Translations under genes and position numbers: made by a program
Source: Elysia crispata
Lineage: Eukaryota; Mollusca; Gastropoda; Plakobranchidae
DNA length: 64,000 nucleotides
Reading direction: 5' to 3'
Assembly: GCA_033675545.1 (NCBI GenBank)
Contig: JAWDGP010006253.1
Span: forward strand, 1-64,000
The notes under the pieces: model-generated
The model's input: the letters and a program-made list of their open reading frames with translations, nothing else
What the model was told of the DNA's origin: nothing
The model's database searches: none
Shown here: one piece after another, positions 13,540-49,373 of the stretch
Layout of the letters: every line of letters starts with the position of its first letter
Position numbering within the stretch: the first letter of the stretch is position 1

Positions 13540-13845
13540 GCCAATTTCCCCCCCTCCCCCCCCCCCCACAGACACACAATTTTGGAAAAAGTGGTTCATA
13601 TCTGTGCTTTTTGATGAATATTTGCAGTGGTTTTGAGGTTATTCAAAGGCATTACTTTTTGTATCTTTTATGAACAAGAACAAGAAATGATCGTGAAGAT
13701 GCAATGTTTTCTTTCTTTCTTTTTTTTTTTTTTTTTTTTTTTGTTTGTTTGTTTTGTAGTAGAGGATTTTTTTTTTTATTTAGGGTGCTGGGGGGAGGCA
13801 CTCTAAGCACACCCTCAATTCCCGACCCCCCCCCCCCCCCCCCTC
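13540..13845. repeat. Cluster of homopolymer tracts
   Basis: Poly(C) near 13548-13567, poly(T) at about 13720-13742, and poly(C) of 18 at 13826-13843 lie within 300 bp. The open frames through them (poly Phe, poly Pro, poly Gly) are composition artefacts. Confidence 0.85.
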
Positions 13846-14319
13846 CCTTTTCGATCCAGCCCTGTAAAAAGAGATCCGCAGACAAGATCATAATAATTCT
13901 TTGAAAGTAGCTCTACCAATTTGTGAAACTGGCTATATGATGTGATTCCACCTTCGAGCAATATGATAATGCTCACCTCCTCTGATTCAAGTTTAAAAAG
14001 AGTCATGGATAATTATGAGACAAAAGAATACAATTGGTTAACAATAAATATGATAACGTTGCCAATCAAAGTTGGTTGTTAAAGAGACAGATTTAAAATG
14101 GTTTAATATCTAAGCAAGTAATATTGCCATATGAAAGAGTGCATACAATCCATAATCCAAGATGATGAGAACTGTGTTGCTATTTTAGTTTAGTTGATAT
14201 ACATTATTATAATCGCAAAATTTTAAACTTTAAAATTTGAAATGTATGTCATGTAACACCTCGATGACAGATTCAGGCTCACAAAGTCCGCCAAACGTGT
14301 TTATGATAGCTTCAATAAA

Positions 14320-14445
14320 TGATTCGATGGGTGCTCCATCGTGGAGCAGGTTCGATCCCTGTTCATTCCCTGTTCATTCACGTCTTTCGTCTTATTTGTC
14401 GCTCTCGAGCTAGATCTAGCTTTGTGGTTGATTTTTCTATAAAAC
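14320..14445 (+). mobile_element. 5'-truncated SINE copy
   Basis: Carries the same B box (GGTTCGATCCCT), the conserved body CACGTCTTTCGTCTTATTTG and the same 3' part (CTCGAGCTAGATCTAGC, then GTGGTTGATTTTTCTATA) as the full copy at 23306-23485. The tRNA-like 5' half is eroded. Confidence 0.78.
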
Positions 14446-14852
14446 TAGATTAGACATTTGTTCATTAGCCACATCAACCTCTGAAAAAATACTTAGAGAA
14501 TGTGATAGACTATCATAATGCGGATAAAAGACATAGTTTAGAACCAACAGTTATAGAATTTTTTTTTAATTTCGATGATCAATAGCTGGTTCTACTTTTT
14601 TCTTTTTTTTTCCATGGGCTAAGGTCGTGAATATAATGTCATTCATTTTCATTCTACTCGTGATCGAGTTAATGGGAGATCATGCCCGACTGTTTGATTT
14701 AATACCGGAAGTGTATGGTCGTCAACGGTAAACAAACATTCTTTCTAGAGACGAAGTTTCCAGTGTTTATCTCACTCCATGTGCTACAGTAAACTTTGAA
14801 TCCGCTAAACCTTGCGTTTCTGTTGTATCTTTTCAAGCATCAATTCAATAAA

Positions 14853-25866
<11,014 letters not shown>

Positions 25867-25896
25867 CATCACGATCTTTGGTGCTTCATCCCTATT

Positions 25897-25902
25897 AATA
25901 AA
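25897..25902 (+). promoter_or_regulatory. ZMYND10 poly(A) signal
   Basis: Canonical AATAAA about 30 nt after the ZMYND10 stop codon; the only such hexamer close enough to suit a very short 3' UTR. Confidence 0.7.
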
Positions 25903-26029
25903 CTGCATTTGACGATACTTGGTTGAACATATTGAAACTTAATTGCATAAAAAAATCCCCACAATTTACTGATATACTATTTAAGAGGAATTTACTTTTG
26001 GCCAGTGAGCAGGAGGAAAGGGAGGAGAC

Positions 26030-26031
<2 letters not shown>

Positions 26032-26119
<88 letters not shown>

Positions 26120-26160
26120 CAGACAGACAGACAGACAGAGAGAGAGACAGAGACAGAGAG
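26032..26160. repeat. GA / GACA microsatellite
   Basis: GA tract of about 85 bp grading into ACAG and GAGACA repeats. Glu/Arg-repeat frames are artefacts. Confidence 0.93.
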
Positions 26161-28059
26161 AGTTTCTTGTGATACATATTAATGAAGATTAAATTGAAAG
26201 TTATTCAATTAAATGGGAATCAATGTTATTTCATCCAATATTTTATTCAAATAATTCTGTTCCATTACACATGTGTTTTACATGATGAGATTAAAGTTTT
26301 GACTGGAAAATTTTTTTCTCGAAGTCTAGTTCTTTTTTTAATAGGTTGCACTCTGATAAAGAAAATGATAACTCTTAGCGTGTACAAGGACAAAGTTCCT
26401 TGTTAACCCTTTGGCTGCTACATCCTTTTCTCCGCTGTGTGTTAGAGATATTTTTTTTTAATGAATGCGTCGGAAAAAGGCTATATTGCTACAAACACTG
26501 TCCAAAAAAAATGACTTAAGGTTCTGTTTTTACTCATGGCAAAGGTTTTAATCTTGTTGGAAACTAAAATTAGACGTAAAAAGTTGTATTTTGTTGCTGC
26601 ATAAAAGAAACAAATTTGCTTATGAATATGACCACAGCTCACATTTCCCTCTATTTGGAGGGTGTATCCATAATATCTACAGGGCAGTCAAAGAGTTTTT
26701 TTTTTAGAAAAAAAAGAAAGAAAGGAAAAGGATGGTATTAAGGCAATTTAGATTGGATCAGATATAACATTTAACATTCTTTTCTGTAAATTACATTTAC
26801 ATGTACTTTACAAGTTACAAGTGGACCAGAAATGACTAGAAAGTATTTCAAAGATATAACCATTTTGCCTACATTTAGTTTGCTTTCAAGGGATCCCTCT
26901 AACATAAGATCAGTTCTAAAAGCTAATGCAACAGTTATCATAGAAAACAACATGTTTGACACAATAGAAATAGGAAAGGTAGTGATGGAGAAAATGAAAA
27001 GATGAAAATTGAATAATGTATTTACACAAAGGGTTCTGTATGTTCAGATTATTCTTACCAAGCACCACTTTTTATGTCAATTGAAAATTTGTGTAAAAAT
27101 GAAGTTGGAGTACTCTAATGCAGCTAATTCGCCATCATACATGATTATGGGTATGACATTGGGCATTGATTGTCTTAACTTAGAAAAAGTTTTAAACGAA
27201 ATCCTAATTATTATGAGTTGGATAATTTGATAGCTACTAAGCTAGGTAAAATTTTAATTAGGCTGGCCCAGAATAGTTCTCCTTTTATGGTAGAAGACTA
27301 CCTGAAGACTGTTCTTGTTCCAATTTAAATTTTTCATTGCCCAATTTTATGAATAAAGTCGTTTATCACATATTACACATTGACAACTCAAGTGACAAAC
27401 AATTACTTGGTAGATTGTTGAGCAGAGTTTCAGTCGCCTTTATTATATCAAGGGGCCAGTAGCATTTTTTCATCAGGAAATCTGAAGGCAGGGAAACAGA
27501 ACAGCTCTTCATTTCAAGGAGGTTTTGTTTTGGACATTCTCACAACAAATGTGAGCCTTGAAATGCTTATCTTATTACAATTTGGGGCTGTGCAGACCAA
27601 AGAAAGTCTTTTCCACATGTTGTTTTTGTTATTGCAGTCGTTGCTAAAGTATAGGAGACATACCTTCTCAAACGACTATTTGTATAGACAATATACTTCT
27701 CAAAACTCCTGATAAGGAGGAAAATATGGGCGTAAAAAAAAAGTCGCATCTTCTAAAGGCAACTGAATTTGTTAAAGTAGTAGCTTAGATTTTAAAGATG
27801 ATTGATGATTTGGGTTTGCAGCCATTGATAGTATTCGTTCCTACTAAAGTAGCTTTTTAGAATGATATTTAAGTATCATATCATATATGAGATATCTTGT
27901 TGTTGTTGTCATTCAGCCCGTGACGGGAGATGTTTTTTTTTTTTTTCATTAAAAATGTGCAGCTTTTCCAAATTATTTATTCATCTACACAAAACGGACA
28001 CAAAGTTGCCTACACGAATACGGGTATCTAGTTATAATCTAGATTATTATTAGTCATTA

Positions 28060-28128
<69 letters not shown>
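28060..28128. repeat. ATT trinucleotide microsatellite
   Basis: About 23 uninterrupted ATT units. Confidence 0.95.
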
Positions 28129-28714
28129 GTTATGGAGGTGCAAGGACAAACGATTTAGTATAGGGTTCGAGTATAATATGAATGGAAGGTGTAAGACAAG
28201 GGGAAAAAAGAAAAGGGAATATAAAAAAAAAAAAGGAGTGTACCGTTGTGAAAGAGATCCAAAGACAAAATTTTCAACACCACGAGGATCTCATATTCAA
28301 TCAAAACTTTTAAAATTAATCGAGTGCAGTATCTGAGAATTCAGTTGCTTTTATAGCTCTTTCGAACATACACATAAGATGAACACGAAAAAGCAGCAGT
28401 AGAGAAAAGAAGAAGATGGGGTTTTTTTATAGCCTACCCACGATAAGGTGATCTCAGACCTTTCCAGCCTACCACTACCAGTATAGTAAAGAGATATTAG
28501 AAGAAGAAATCCTGCTTTGTTTTTTTTTTAATCAATAATGTAACTCTCGTTTGGGATACACAACTCAACAGCATCATTCTTGTTGCACATCTGTTGGACA
28601 ATCCTTGCGAAAAATCAGAAAGAATAACCAAAGACGTGTAAGCACGTGTAGGTGAGGGAATACAAGGCTCAGTAAGGCTCCCCTAGCGGTCTGACGTTGG
28701 ACCTTCATCAAGTT

Positions 28715-28935
28715 CACGGTCGTTCATTAGATGGTGGATGAGAAATTAGTTTGAGGGATACCCTTTTTACGTAACTTATGAAATGCCTATTTGGGGTTAG
28801 ACTTTATTCTAAAATGAGTATATGATGCTAAACTTCATTATGGGCGGAATTGGTGATGTATATGGGAAAGATAGTGACTTGGGGCCAATTCTGGCAACGT
28901 CTTCAGGTGATTATGATCTTCTCACTGAAGCGACC
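28715..28935 (+). repeat. Interspersed repeat, copy A
   Basis: From 'AAGTTCACGGTCGTTCATTA' to 'CTTCAGGTGATTATGATCTT' this stretch aligns by eye in the same orientation to 30525-30725: shared blocks include TTCACGGT-GTTC, TATGATGCTAAACTT, TGGGCG, TGGGAAA/TGGGAGG, GGGACC/GGGGCC AATTC, and GTCTTCAGGTG. Diverged, with small indels. Family unknown. Confidence 0.7.
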
Positions 28936-29959
28936 CGGCTGCACCGCCTGCAGGATAGCATCCTCGAGGCGACATGTAAAAGCTCCTGTGTTTTTGGTTT
29001 GGTAGCACATCTAGATTAAAGGAAATCCTAATGCGCGCAACCAAAAAGGAAAGAAATATAACAATGAACCAAACCCATGTTCCTCTGTTGTGCCGCGGCA
29101 AGCAAGTAGAATAAAATTATACTTTTTAACACTACAAAAAAACGAGTAACCACGACTTAATGCAGAAGCGGCGGGTGACGAGCTGGGGGAGCCTATTCAA
29201 TTATGTATTTGCCAGATTGAAAATTAGTTCTGACATACTGATCTATCTTAGCCTGTAGACGAGATTACTCTTTTAGTTAGAAAGGAGATAACAAAACTAT
29301 CTCAATATCAATAATAAATGAACGAAGAGAGAAATTTCTGTTACAAGTACTTGTAGATAGTAAACACTAGGGCTGTACAAATATAAACAGAATTGGGCGA
29401 ACAAACAGGCAGAAGAAGGAACAAGTACAGGCAGTTGCAGCAAGCTGTCATCCAAGATGCTGTCTGCGGCGAGTCCTCCAGGTATGTGAAGAAGAAGAAG
29501 ACATAGCTCTATATAGTTTATATCTAAATAGTCGCTAAGTCTTCGTTGTTGTTCCCCGATATCAAAATTAATGATAATGATTTAGTGTAGCGCCGGATAC
29601 ATCCGGTAAGCTGAAAGTTGATGAAAACGCCCCTGGGCGCTAGCTGTAAGCAGTCGTATAGGTGAAGGTATGGCCCGAATGCTCAACGGCAGAGAATTGG
29701 ATTCGTTTTTTCGAACTGTTAAGCCCCCTACCGAGTTCATTTGTCTTCTGAAAGTCGGAAAGGAAAACGAAATGAACTACAATTCATAGAAAAGGGTTTA
29801 TTTCTAGCTTTTAATATTGATAGATGCTCTAGCAACAGTGTTCTTAAACTAGAGAGAGAGAAATGGATAGCTAGAGGAGAGTAGTGAGATAGGGAAGGAG
29901 AGGGAAAGAGATCAAATGGAGGACAGCTAGAAGAGAGTAATGAGACAAGGAAGGGGAGG

Positions 29960-29960
<1 letters not shown>

Positions 29961-30018
<58 letters not shown>
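29961..30018. repeat. GA microsatellite
   Basis: Pure GA tract inside a purine-rich stretch running from about 29850 to 30150. Confidence 0.92.
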
Positions 30019-30021
<3 letters not shown>

Positions 30022-30524
30022 AGGTGAGATAGAAAGAAGAGGGATAGTACAGGACGGCAGTGAGATACGGAAGGATAGGGAACGAGAGACAGAAAAGAAA
30101 GGAGAAGATAACAAAAGAAAAAGAGAGAAAGGTGGGAAAGAGAGAGAAAGACGTGCCTGTTGATGTAGAATAATTTTAATCTTGTTTTTAACTTATTTAT
30201 TTACTTTTTTTCTATTGTTGTCCTTTGCGTAGTTAAGTTGATGTTCAGTACATGTATCTGTTGTTGAAGTGTTCACTGTAGACGATTATTGTCGTATTTT
30301 TTAATCTGTCTACAAGGCCAGCTTCTTTCCCTCTTTCGATCCTCTCGTTTAATCAAAGCAAAATAAAGTTTCTTTATGTTTATTCAATTAAATTCAAGTG
30401 TTTAGAAACCACGGTCTAAAGCGTTTATAAACGCTTAGAATATTGAGAAGGCCCAAGAAGGCTCAGGAATGCTCAGGAAAGCTTGGTGCGGCTTCTCCAG
30501 CGCGTTCACCCTCTGAATATTGGT

Positions 30525-30725
30525 GAAGTTCACGGTTGTTCGTTAGATGGTCGAATGTGGAGTAAATTTCAGAGATACCAATTTTATGTAATTCTGTGTT
30601 GGACTTCTTTAAAATATGTTTATGATGCTAAACTTAATTGTGGGCGTCAATGGTATCTCACATGGGAGGGTTGCGAATTGGGACCAATTCCGACATTGTC
30701 TTCAGGTGTTTATGATCTTCAATTG
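30525..30725 (+). repeat. Interspersed repeat, copy B
   Basis: Second copy of the repeat at 28715-28935, about 1.8 kb away and in the same orientation. In one frame copy A reads DLGPILATSSGDYDL and copy B reads ELGPIPTLSSGVYDL, which could mean former coding sequence or only shared DNA ancestry. I do not recognise it. Confidence 0.7.
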
Positions 30726-31756
30726 ACGTACAGGTATCTAAAGCGTACCTTATCTGATTCATTGGGCTTTGAGCGTTTGGCATCAGGGATTTCTCAAGCG
30801 TTTCCGTTCCAGCTCTTTCACGCGCTGACTCATGACTGTCAGGAATCATTGAGTGGGCTACACCTTTATGCCTATACTTCAAGACTAAATGACGAGAATA
30901 AATTAAGTTTACAAAAAAGTAATAATAGAAATTAAAGAAGGAGGAAGACGATTATTAAAACTGTTAAGTACTTTGTAGCGGTAATAACTCCTGGTTTTGA
31001 AATCTACAATGAATTTAGGGTTTCTCCAGGTTTAATTTTTTTTAAAGGTCGTTTCAGAAATTACACCTGCAACAAATACCAAAGGTATTCCCTGAGTGGC
31101 TGAATTAAAAAAAAAAAGACGGGAAAATATTTTTTCTCACTTTGTGAATAGAATCATGACACCATTATTATCATCTTTATCATCACCATCATGAAGATCG
31201 ATCAACGGGCGCAAAACCAGCGAATACGCTTAATTCATAGGCACATTCTGCGATTCAGATCAAGCGCACGGCCATTGAGGAAGGAACAAAACAATAACGT
31301 TACTAAAGACAGCAGAACAGACTTTCGGATAAGGCTAGACCGTATGCAATGAAAAAAAAAAATTGGCACTTTTTTTCAATCTCTCCAAACGATTAGTTGT
31401 TCTGCCGCCCAGAAGGCGACTCCAAAACCTAACATTATTTTTATAATGTAGTTTGAGCAGTAACGTTATACTGGCTACCGGTTAGTACTGTCAACTTTTG
31501 TCAAGCTTAGGCTACTGATCTATAGCAGGTTAACGTCGCACGCTTGCACACGAAAGACCGTACATGGCCGGGTCTGGTTAAGGTAAATCGTAAAGTAACT
31601 AATATTTCAGGAGCAATTGGGGCTAAATGTTATTTGAAAATTAAAAAAAAAAGCCTTATAGTGTTCATTCGCACACATATCTTACATAGATCTATAAATT
31701 TATTTCAGAAATGTTCAAAATTGCCGCGTCTGTAATGGCGGCCCATGAGCTTGGCT

Positions 31757-32178
31757 AGATCTAGATCTAGTTAGATTTCAAGTTTTTCGGCCTAGATCTA
31801 GTAAAAAAAAAAAATTAAACTAGATCTAGATCTAGACATAATCTCATAAAGTGCAAAGAAATCAAAGAAACAGTGTTACGAGGATTGACATTACAAGATC
31901 ACTCATAAATAGATCTAGAATCTAGAGAGAGTCCTGATCTAGGTCGTGTTAAGGTGGGCAGGCAAACTTTTTTTCGGCCATGTGTTGTGAAAGACAGGAA
32001 CGTCGCGTGAAAATGGGAATGAGCGAAAGAAAAAGCGGCTGGTGGATGGACTTTCAAAGTGGCTAAAGTTAGGACGGGTGACATGATGGATAAATGATGG
32101 CATGTAATGATGTATGCTAAATTTTCAAGTCGTAAAGAGTCGGGGATTGATTGAATCTAGATTCTAGATCAAGATCTG
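31757..32178. repeat. TAGATC palindromic repeat cluster
   Basis: At least six runs of the type CTAGATCTAGATCTAG at about 31757, 31790, 31820, 31912, 31920 and 32153-32178, separated by unrelated sequence. They are the densest such group in the window. Confidence 0.8.
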
Positions 32179-33790
32179 CATGGATTTTATCGCTTTAAAG
32201 GCATTTCCATATATAAGATTAGTAGAAAAAATCTGTGAAAGTTTCAAGTGCTTCATTGATTTCATATAATTTTTGAAAATAATTCCACATGTCCAGTGCT
32301 GTATGAACAACTTATTAAATATGGAGCATCACATAGAATCTGAACAAATGAAAAGCTCCATGAACTTTGCAGAAATTGTGGTGATAGGTCGTTAACTAAC
32401 AAACAGGAAACAGAATTAAAAGTTTCCCTATGTGGACATTATCAACGGCTTGTTACTAACTTTTGGTGTGCACATTACCTGTTTACAACCAAAAAAAGAA
32501 AGAAAGAAACTAGAAAGATTTTTGTGATATTTTATGGATATAATGACGTTTACAAACAAACTCAAACCAATAAGCTCTCACAGGTATGAAGGGACAGTTT
32601 TAAAAGTTCGAGAATATCAGAGAGCTAGAGACAAAGCTCAAGATTCTAAGCGCTGCTCCGCTGATTGAAAAACTTAAAGCTAAGTCAACATGTGGCTTAC
32701 CTTGAAGTTAACAAGGCAATGCAAACAAGTATTCAACTCTGCACTAGTTTCATTTTCTTTGTAGCGGGCGTTTATAGTTTTGTTAATATTTTAGATCAGT
32801 CTTTTTGATGTATACATTGATGCTCTGCAGCTTGACGTACCATGTTCTATCATTGTAACATTGTTTAGTCTATGATTTTATATCAACAAACTCTGCCAGA
32901 GCTGTAAAAAGTAAGCTATCATAACTAAAACCCACATTACTTAAAAAGGAAGAACTGTTGGCTAGTGCCTTTTGGTAGGTGTACAGTTCAACATATCTAT
33001 GAAATGCTGTAAAAATTCAGCCCCCAAAACTGTTTCACTTTTTGAGAGGATGTCCTGTGAAAAATGTCACCGCCTGTCATAAGATAAAGTTTATTTCAGA
33101 TTCATATACATGTTTAATTGCTCAATAACTCTATCAACGAAAAGAAAGGAAGGAAAAAGTACTTATTTAAATACAGATTTAACAAATAACATGATTTTTT
33201 TTACTTCTTCCTTTAATGTATACATAGGCTTAATTTCTCAATTGTTTTGGTGTGAAAATAAGGTATGATAACTAGAGTTGCGAGGAATGTGGAATTCCTA
33301 TTTTGCCTGGAAGTTGACCTCACGACGCGATCAGGTTATCATAGGCTGTCAATGGATTGCGGCAAGCACCTGAATAGTGAACTAAACTATATATCACTCT
33401 TTAACTGTTGTGAGAGACTTTATGATCGCTCATTACTGTAACATTATTATTGCAATTGCAGGCAGTGATAAGGCAATATTAAATATTAAATATTAAATAT
33501 TTCAAAATTATTAAAAGATTTAAGAAATTAGGCTCAACTATTTCTTTGAACAATTTGGCTGATGTGTGTGTATAATTGGTTTAGAACAAACATGATTAGT
33601 ATCATTGAGCAATAAGACCAAATGGGAAGAGTAATATAAAGCATTACAAACTTAGTTAAAGTTGAACGTCTTTTAAATTTATAACCTCTTACACAGAAGC
33701 AAAAGAGGGATGTTAAAAATGAAATTTTAAGTAAAATCTTTGTTTGAAAACAGATACACTGACAGAGTCATAGAGAGATCAACAAAGTGG

Positions 33791-46153
<12,363 letters not shown>

Positions 46154-46265
46154 GGAAATCTTTGTAAAAAAATCCTTGTAAAAATTTCTGAAATAATATT
46201 TCTATATTCAAATTAAGATAAATCAGCTTTCCAAAAAGTATATGAAACCTTAGCTATATTCTTTT

Positions 46266-46271
46266 AATAAA
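46266..46271 (+). promoter_or_regulatory. PRMT6 poly(A) signal
   Basis: Canonical AATAAA 113 nt after the PRMT6 stop codon; no closer canonical hexamer seen. Confidence 0.6.
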
Positions 46272-46689
46272 CACAAAACTTGGATATATTGCATATGAGA
46301 AGCTCCATAAATGCTATAACTTCTAATGTTAACACTTTCTCAAGGACAAACTTAATATCCAATTGTACAGGAACAGGCTAATAGATGGTACAAGATACCC
46401 GAAGCTAAAATTTCAAAACCACAAAAGACTTATAAATGTGTCTCTTTTTTTTTTAAAATAGAATGGCTTTGTTGTAAAGAGAATTTTGCTACCTTTCTTT
46501 TGTCTATCTAAATTTATACAAAAGTTGTGTGCATTTGAAATTTTAAGAAATTGTGTCATCAATATAATGTGACAAAACCCTTTTTTTTTTTTTTTTACAA
46601 AGGTGCTATTTAAGAAATACACATGACAAACATCCACACAAAAAAATCATATCTGCACACTGCCTGAAAGTTATATACTCTGAGGATGT

Positions 46690-47965
46690 TGCGACTGCAG
46701 AGGGTGTTACAAACTCAGAAGAGGCTGCTGCTGGTGGGGTGTCACATTCTCAGAGGATATTGCTGCTGGTGGGGATGTTACATACTCAAGGGATGTTTCT
46801 GCTGGAGGAAGGGTTGCTTGCACAGTTTGGGGAGGTGAAGGCCCAAGTGGTGGTGAGCTTGCAATAGGACTTGAAAGTACAGAGTTGGTCACGACCTTGG
46901 ACATGTCCACGTTCGAGAGGTCAGGTGGAAAAATGTCACTTTGCGAAAGGCTGAGCGAGCCAAGTGAGCATTCACAGTCCTCTCATAAGCTTTTCTGAAG
47001 ACTCCTGCAAAGCTCCTCTTCATGACATCTTGGTTCGCCTCAGTGGTGTATTATATTTCCATTATATGAAACACTCCAACATCCAAAGTCTACATTTGTG
47101 CGCAAGAACACAGTAAAGAATGATATTGTTTTCTCTGAAGATCTTCGTAGCTTTTGTGAACTTGGGGCTAACATGGCCATCTACCAGAATTGCTGGTTTC
47201 TTCAGGTGGGTGTCGAGACAAATTTCTTTTTCAACCATGTACTAAAAAGATCTTGTGTTATGCACTCTTTGCAATGAAAGATTCTTTGAAGACATCCTCT
47301 GGTTGAAAGTTTCTAAACTGAGTGCGAGGTGTACTAGCATTGGACTGATGAAGTGATCATTCGCATTGAAACACACCAGGGCAGTTTTCATTTTGTGTTT
47401 CACTTCCAACCTGGTATGCGCATTTCGACAAAATATTGGTCAAAATTTTGTTGGCTGTCGCATCAATCACAAAACCTGATTTTTAGCAATTAAATATGCG
47501 ATCTGGTTCAAGATGAACTGTAGCATCAAATTCCTTCGTCTTCTTTACAAAATTTTTCATGTAGGCCCTATTTACTTAGGAGTGATGGCTGCTTGCATGT
47601 TACCAACTTTCTGAGGCTTCCTGATGACACACTTGGGATTGCATTTTTTGATCAGCCTGAACATTTAGTCACGGATATGAAGAGTTTGGCTTTTGTTAAC
47701 CCAAAGCCTGCGTTGCTCATGGCTACAATGCAAGACTCTATCTCTTTAAGTTTTCTAGAGAGCACAGTTTGTGATTCAGGAACCAGTTTCTTCATTCCTG
47801 ACAGTATATCAATAGTGTGGACCTTGAAATGCCAAATACTTGGGCTGCTTTGCTTTGAATCATGTCACCAGTCAATACAGTCTCCATAGCCTTTTACAGA
47901 GCAGGACCTGTCCATGCTGGGCTGAACTGGTTGCTTGGTAGGCTAACCCCTTTTTTTTTGTGGTC
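46690..47965 (-). mobile_element. Pogo/Tigger-like DNA transposon relic
   Basis: Minus-strand order matches a pogo-type transposase. Near 47900-47800 lies a psq-type helix-turn-helix (AMETVLTGDMIQSKAAQVFG, then ISRSTL). Around 47400-47340 is ALVCFNANDHFISPML, the DDE_1 pattern 'T-x-L-x-C-x-NA-x-G-x-x-PP'. Near 47190-47120 is DGHVSPKFTKATKIFRENNI, the 'DGH-x-S' block. A Pro/Ser-rich C-terminal segment, 67 codons open, lies at 46910-46707. Several stops and frameshifts separate the blocks. I could not fix the terminal repeats. Confidence 0.75.
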
Positions 47966-49365
47966 GCCATCTAAATGAAACCAGAGGCGTGTAATAGATT
48001 CCATAATAGTTTTACTAAATATAGTTTAGTTCTAGGCCTGTCTACCCTTTCTCCCACCCCGCCCCACTCTGCGCATCCCATATGATGTGCATAAAAACTC
48101 TGTACCAAAGTGCAACATCCACTCACAGCGCCTGGGCATCCTCCTTGAACCCCTTGACTGACGCACGGCACTGCTCTAATAGCCCACGTGGCTTTCTGAA
48201 GCTCTAATAATGACCCCTTATACGCATTTACAACAGTTCCGACATTCAAATATGGCAAAACATTTGCTCTAAAAGCTATTGGCGACAGTTTAAAAGAAGG
48301 CTAACATCTTACCTTGAATTCTCAATATTGGTGTTTTGGTATTTAGACTGACCCAGTTGTCTTATATAGGAAAACGAAAACGAAGGCACAAATTGAAACT
48401 GTGAATTAAAACACACGAAGGCAGATTACTCCAATCTATAAATAAACTCATGGCATATCCTGGCCAACCACACATTCATCCAACAGAATGACATCATATA
48501 CATCATAATTAAAGGAGTATAATCATCAAATCTTAAAACTTCACATTGGCAAAAACAAAGTAAAGTGGAAGAACATACTGCTGTTCTGCCACAACAGAAT
48601 TTGTAGTTCAGACACACCGAATGACAGCAATAATAACAAAATTAAATCATTCCACTTTGTCTTTTAATTGCTTTATTTGCATAAAATACAAATAAAGAAA
48701 AATCAAATGGCTAAATAGAGAGATATTCTAACCTTCTCCCAACTTAATAAAATTTTCCATTAGCATAAAATGCTGACAATAATTCAATAACCATACCTTA
48801 AAACTAAATGACCTTTAGGCTACATCTAACATTTACGATGTAGACCCTACTCATGGTGTAGCACTAGAGCTGTTATAGATTAGTGCGGCCGGTCTCGCGC
48901 AAGTCAGGCTGACCGGGATCAGGAAAGGGTTAGCACAGGTAGCCTGCTCGCCTCTAAGCATGCATGTTTTTTTCTTAGAATATGAAGTTATCTGGTATCC
49001 CATAGAGGAAACACAAAAATATGCGTATTAGTTCCTAGAATCGTTATGGACGCTACATAGGACTTGTAAGATAGGAAAAAAAGAACGGAGAAGCTAGATT
49101 TTATAGTCTCCATGTAATAGAGCTGTGAACCGGCATAATTTATTAACGTTTTCATAAAATCAAATGTATATTTTAAAAAAGTCATATAAAAAATCGGACC
49201 GTTGTTTTTCTTCCAAATTTGATAACAATGATTAATAGACATGCTTCTTTTTACTCACGAAATTTGAAACTGTGCAAGATTTTAGTTTGTCCAAAACATC
49301 CCTCCAAGGTTTACCATCTATATCCCTATTAGTAAACAGCTTAAGTGACAAGATGGTGGACAAGC
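47966..49365. other. No recognisable feature
   Basis: Between the pogo and hAT relics I see no conserved coding motif, terminal repeat or RNA gene. Short open frames at 47971-48258, 48426-48617 and 48988-49242 lack any family resemblance. Confidence 0.55.
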
Positions 49366-49373
49366 TGATAGCT

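Larger units (their letters stand above)
26161..33790. other. Intergenic between ZMYND10 and PRMT6
   Basis: No coding exon with a recognisable family on either strand. Contents I can support: an ATT trinucleotide tract, a GA tract, one diverged repeat pair (28.7 and 30.5 kb) and a TAGATC cluster (31.76-32.18 kb), all listed separately. The 150-codon open frame at 30483-30935 lies largely on the repeat copy and has no known motif. Confidence 0.6.

Noticed and set aside
30483..30935. 150-codon open frame
   Set aside because: Starts with a non-ATG codon, overlaps a repeat that is non-coding in its other copy, and shows no known motif.
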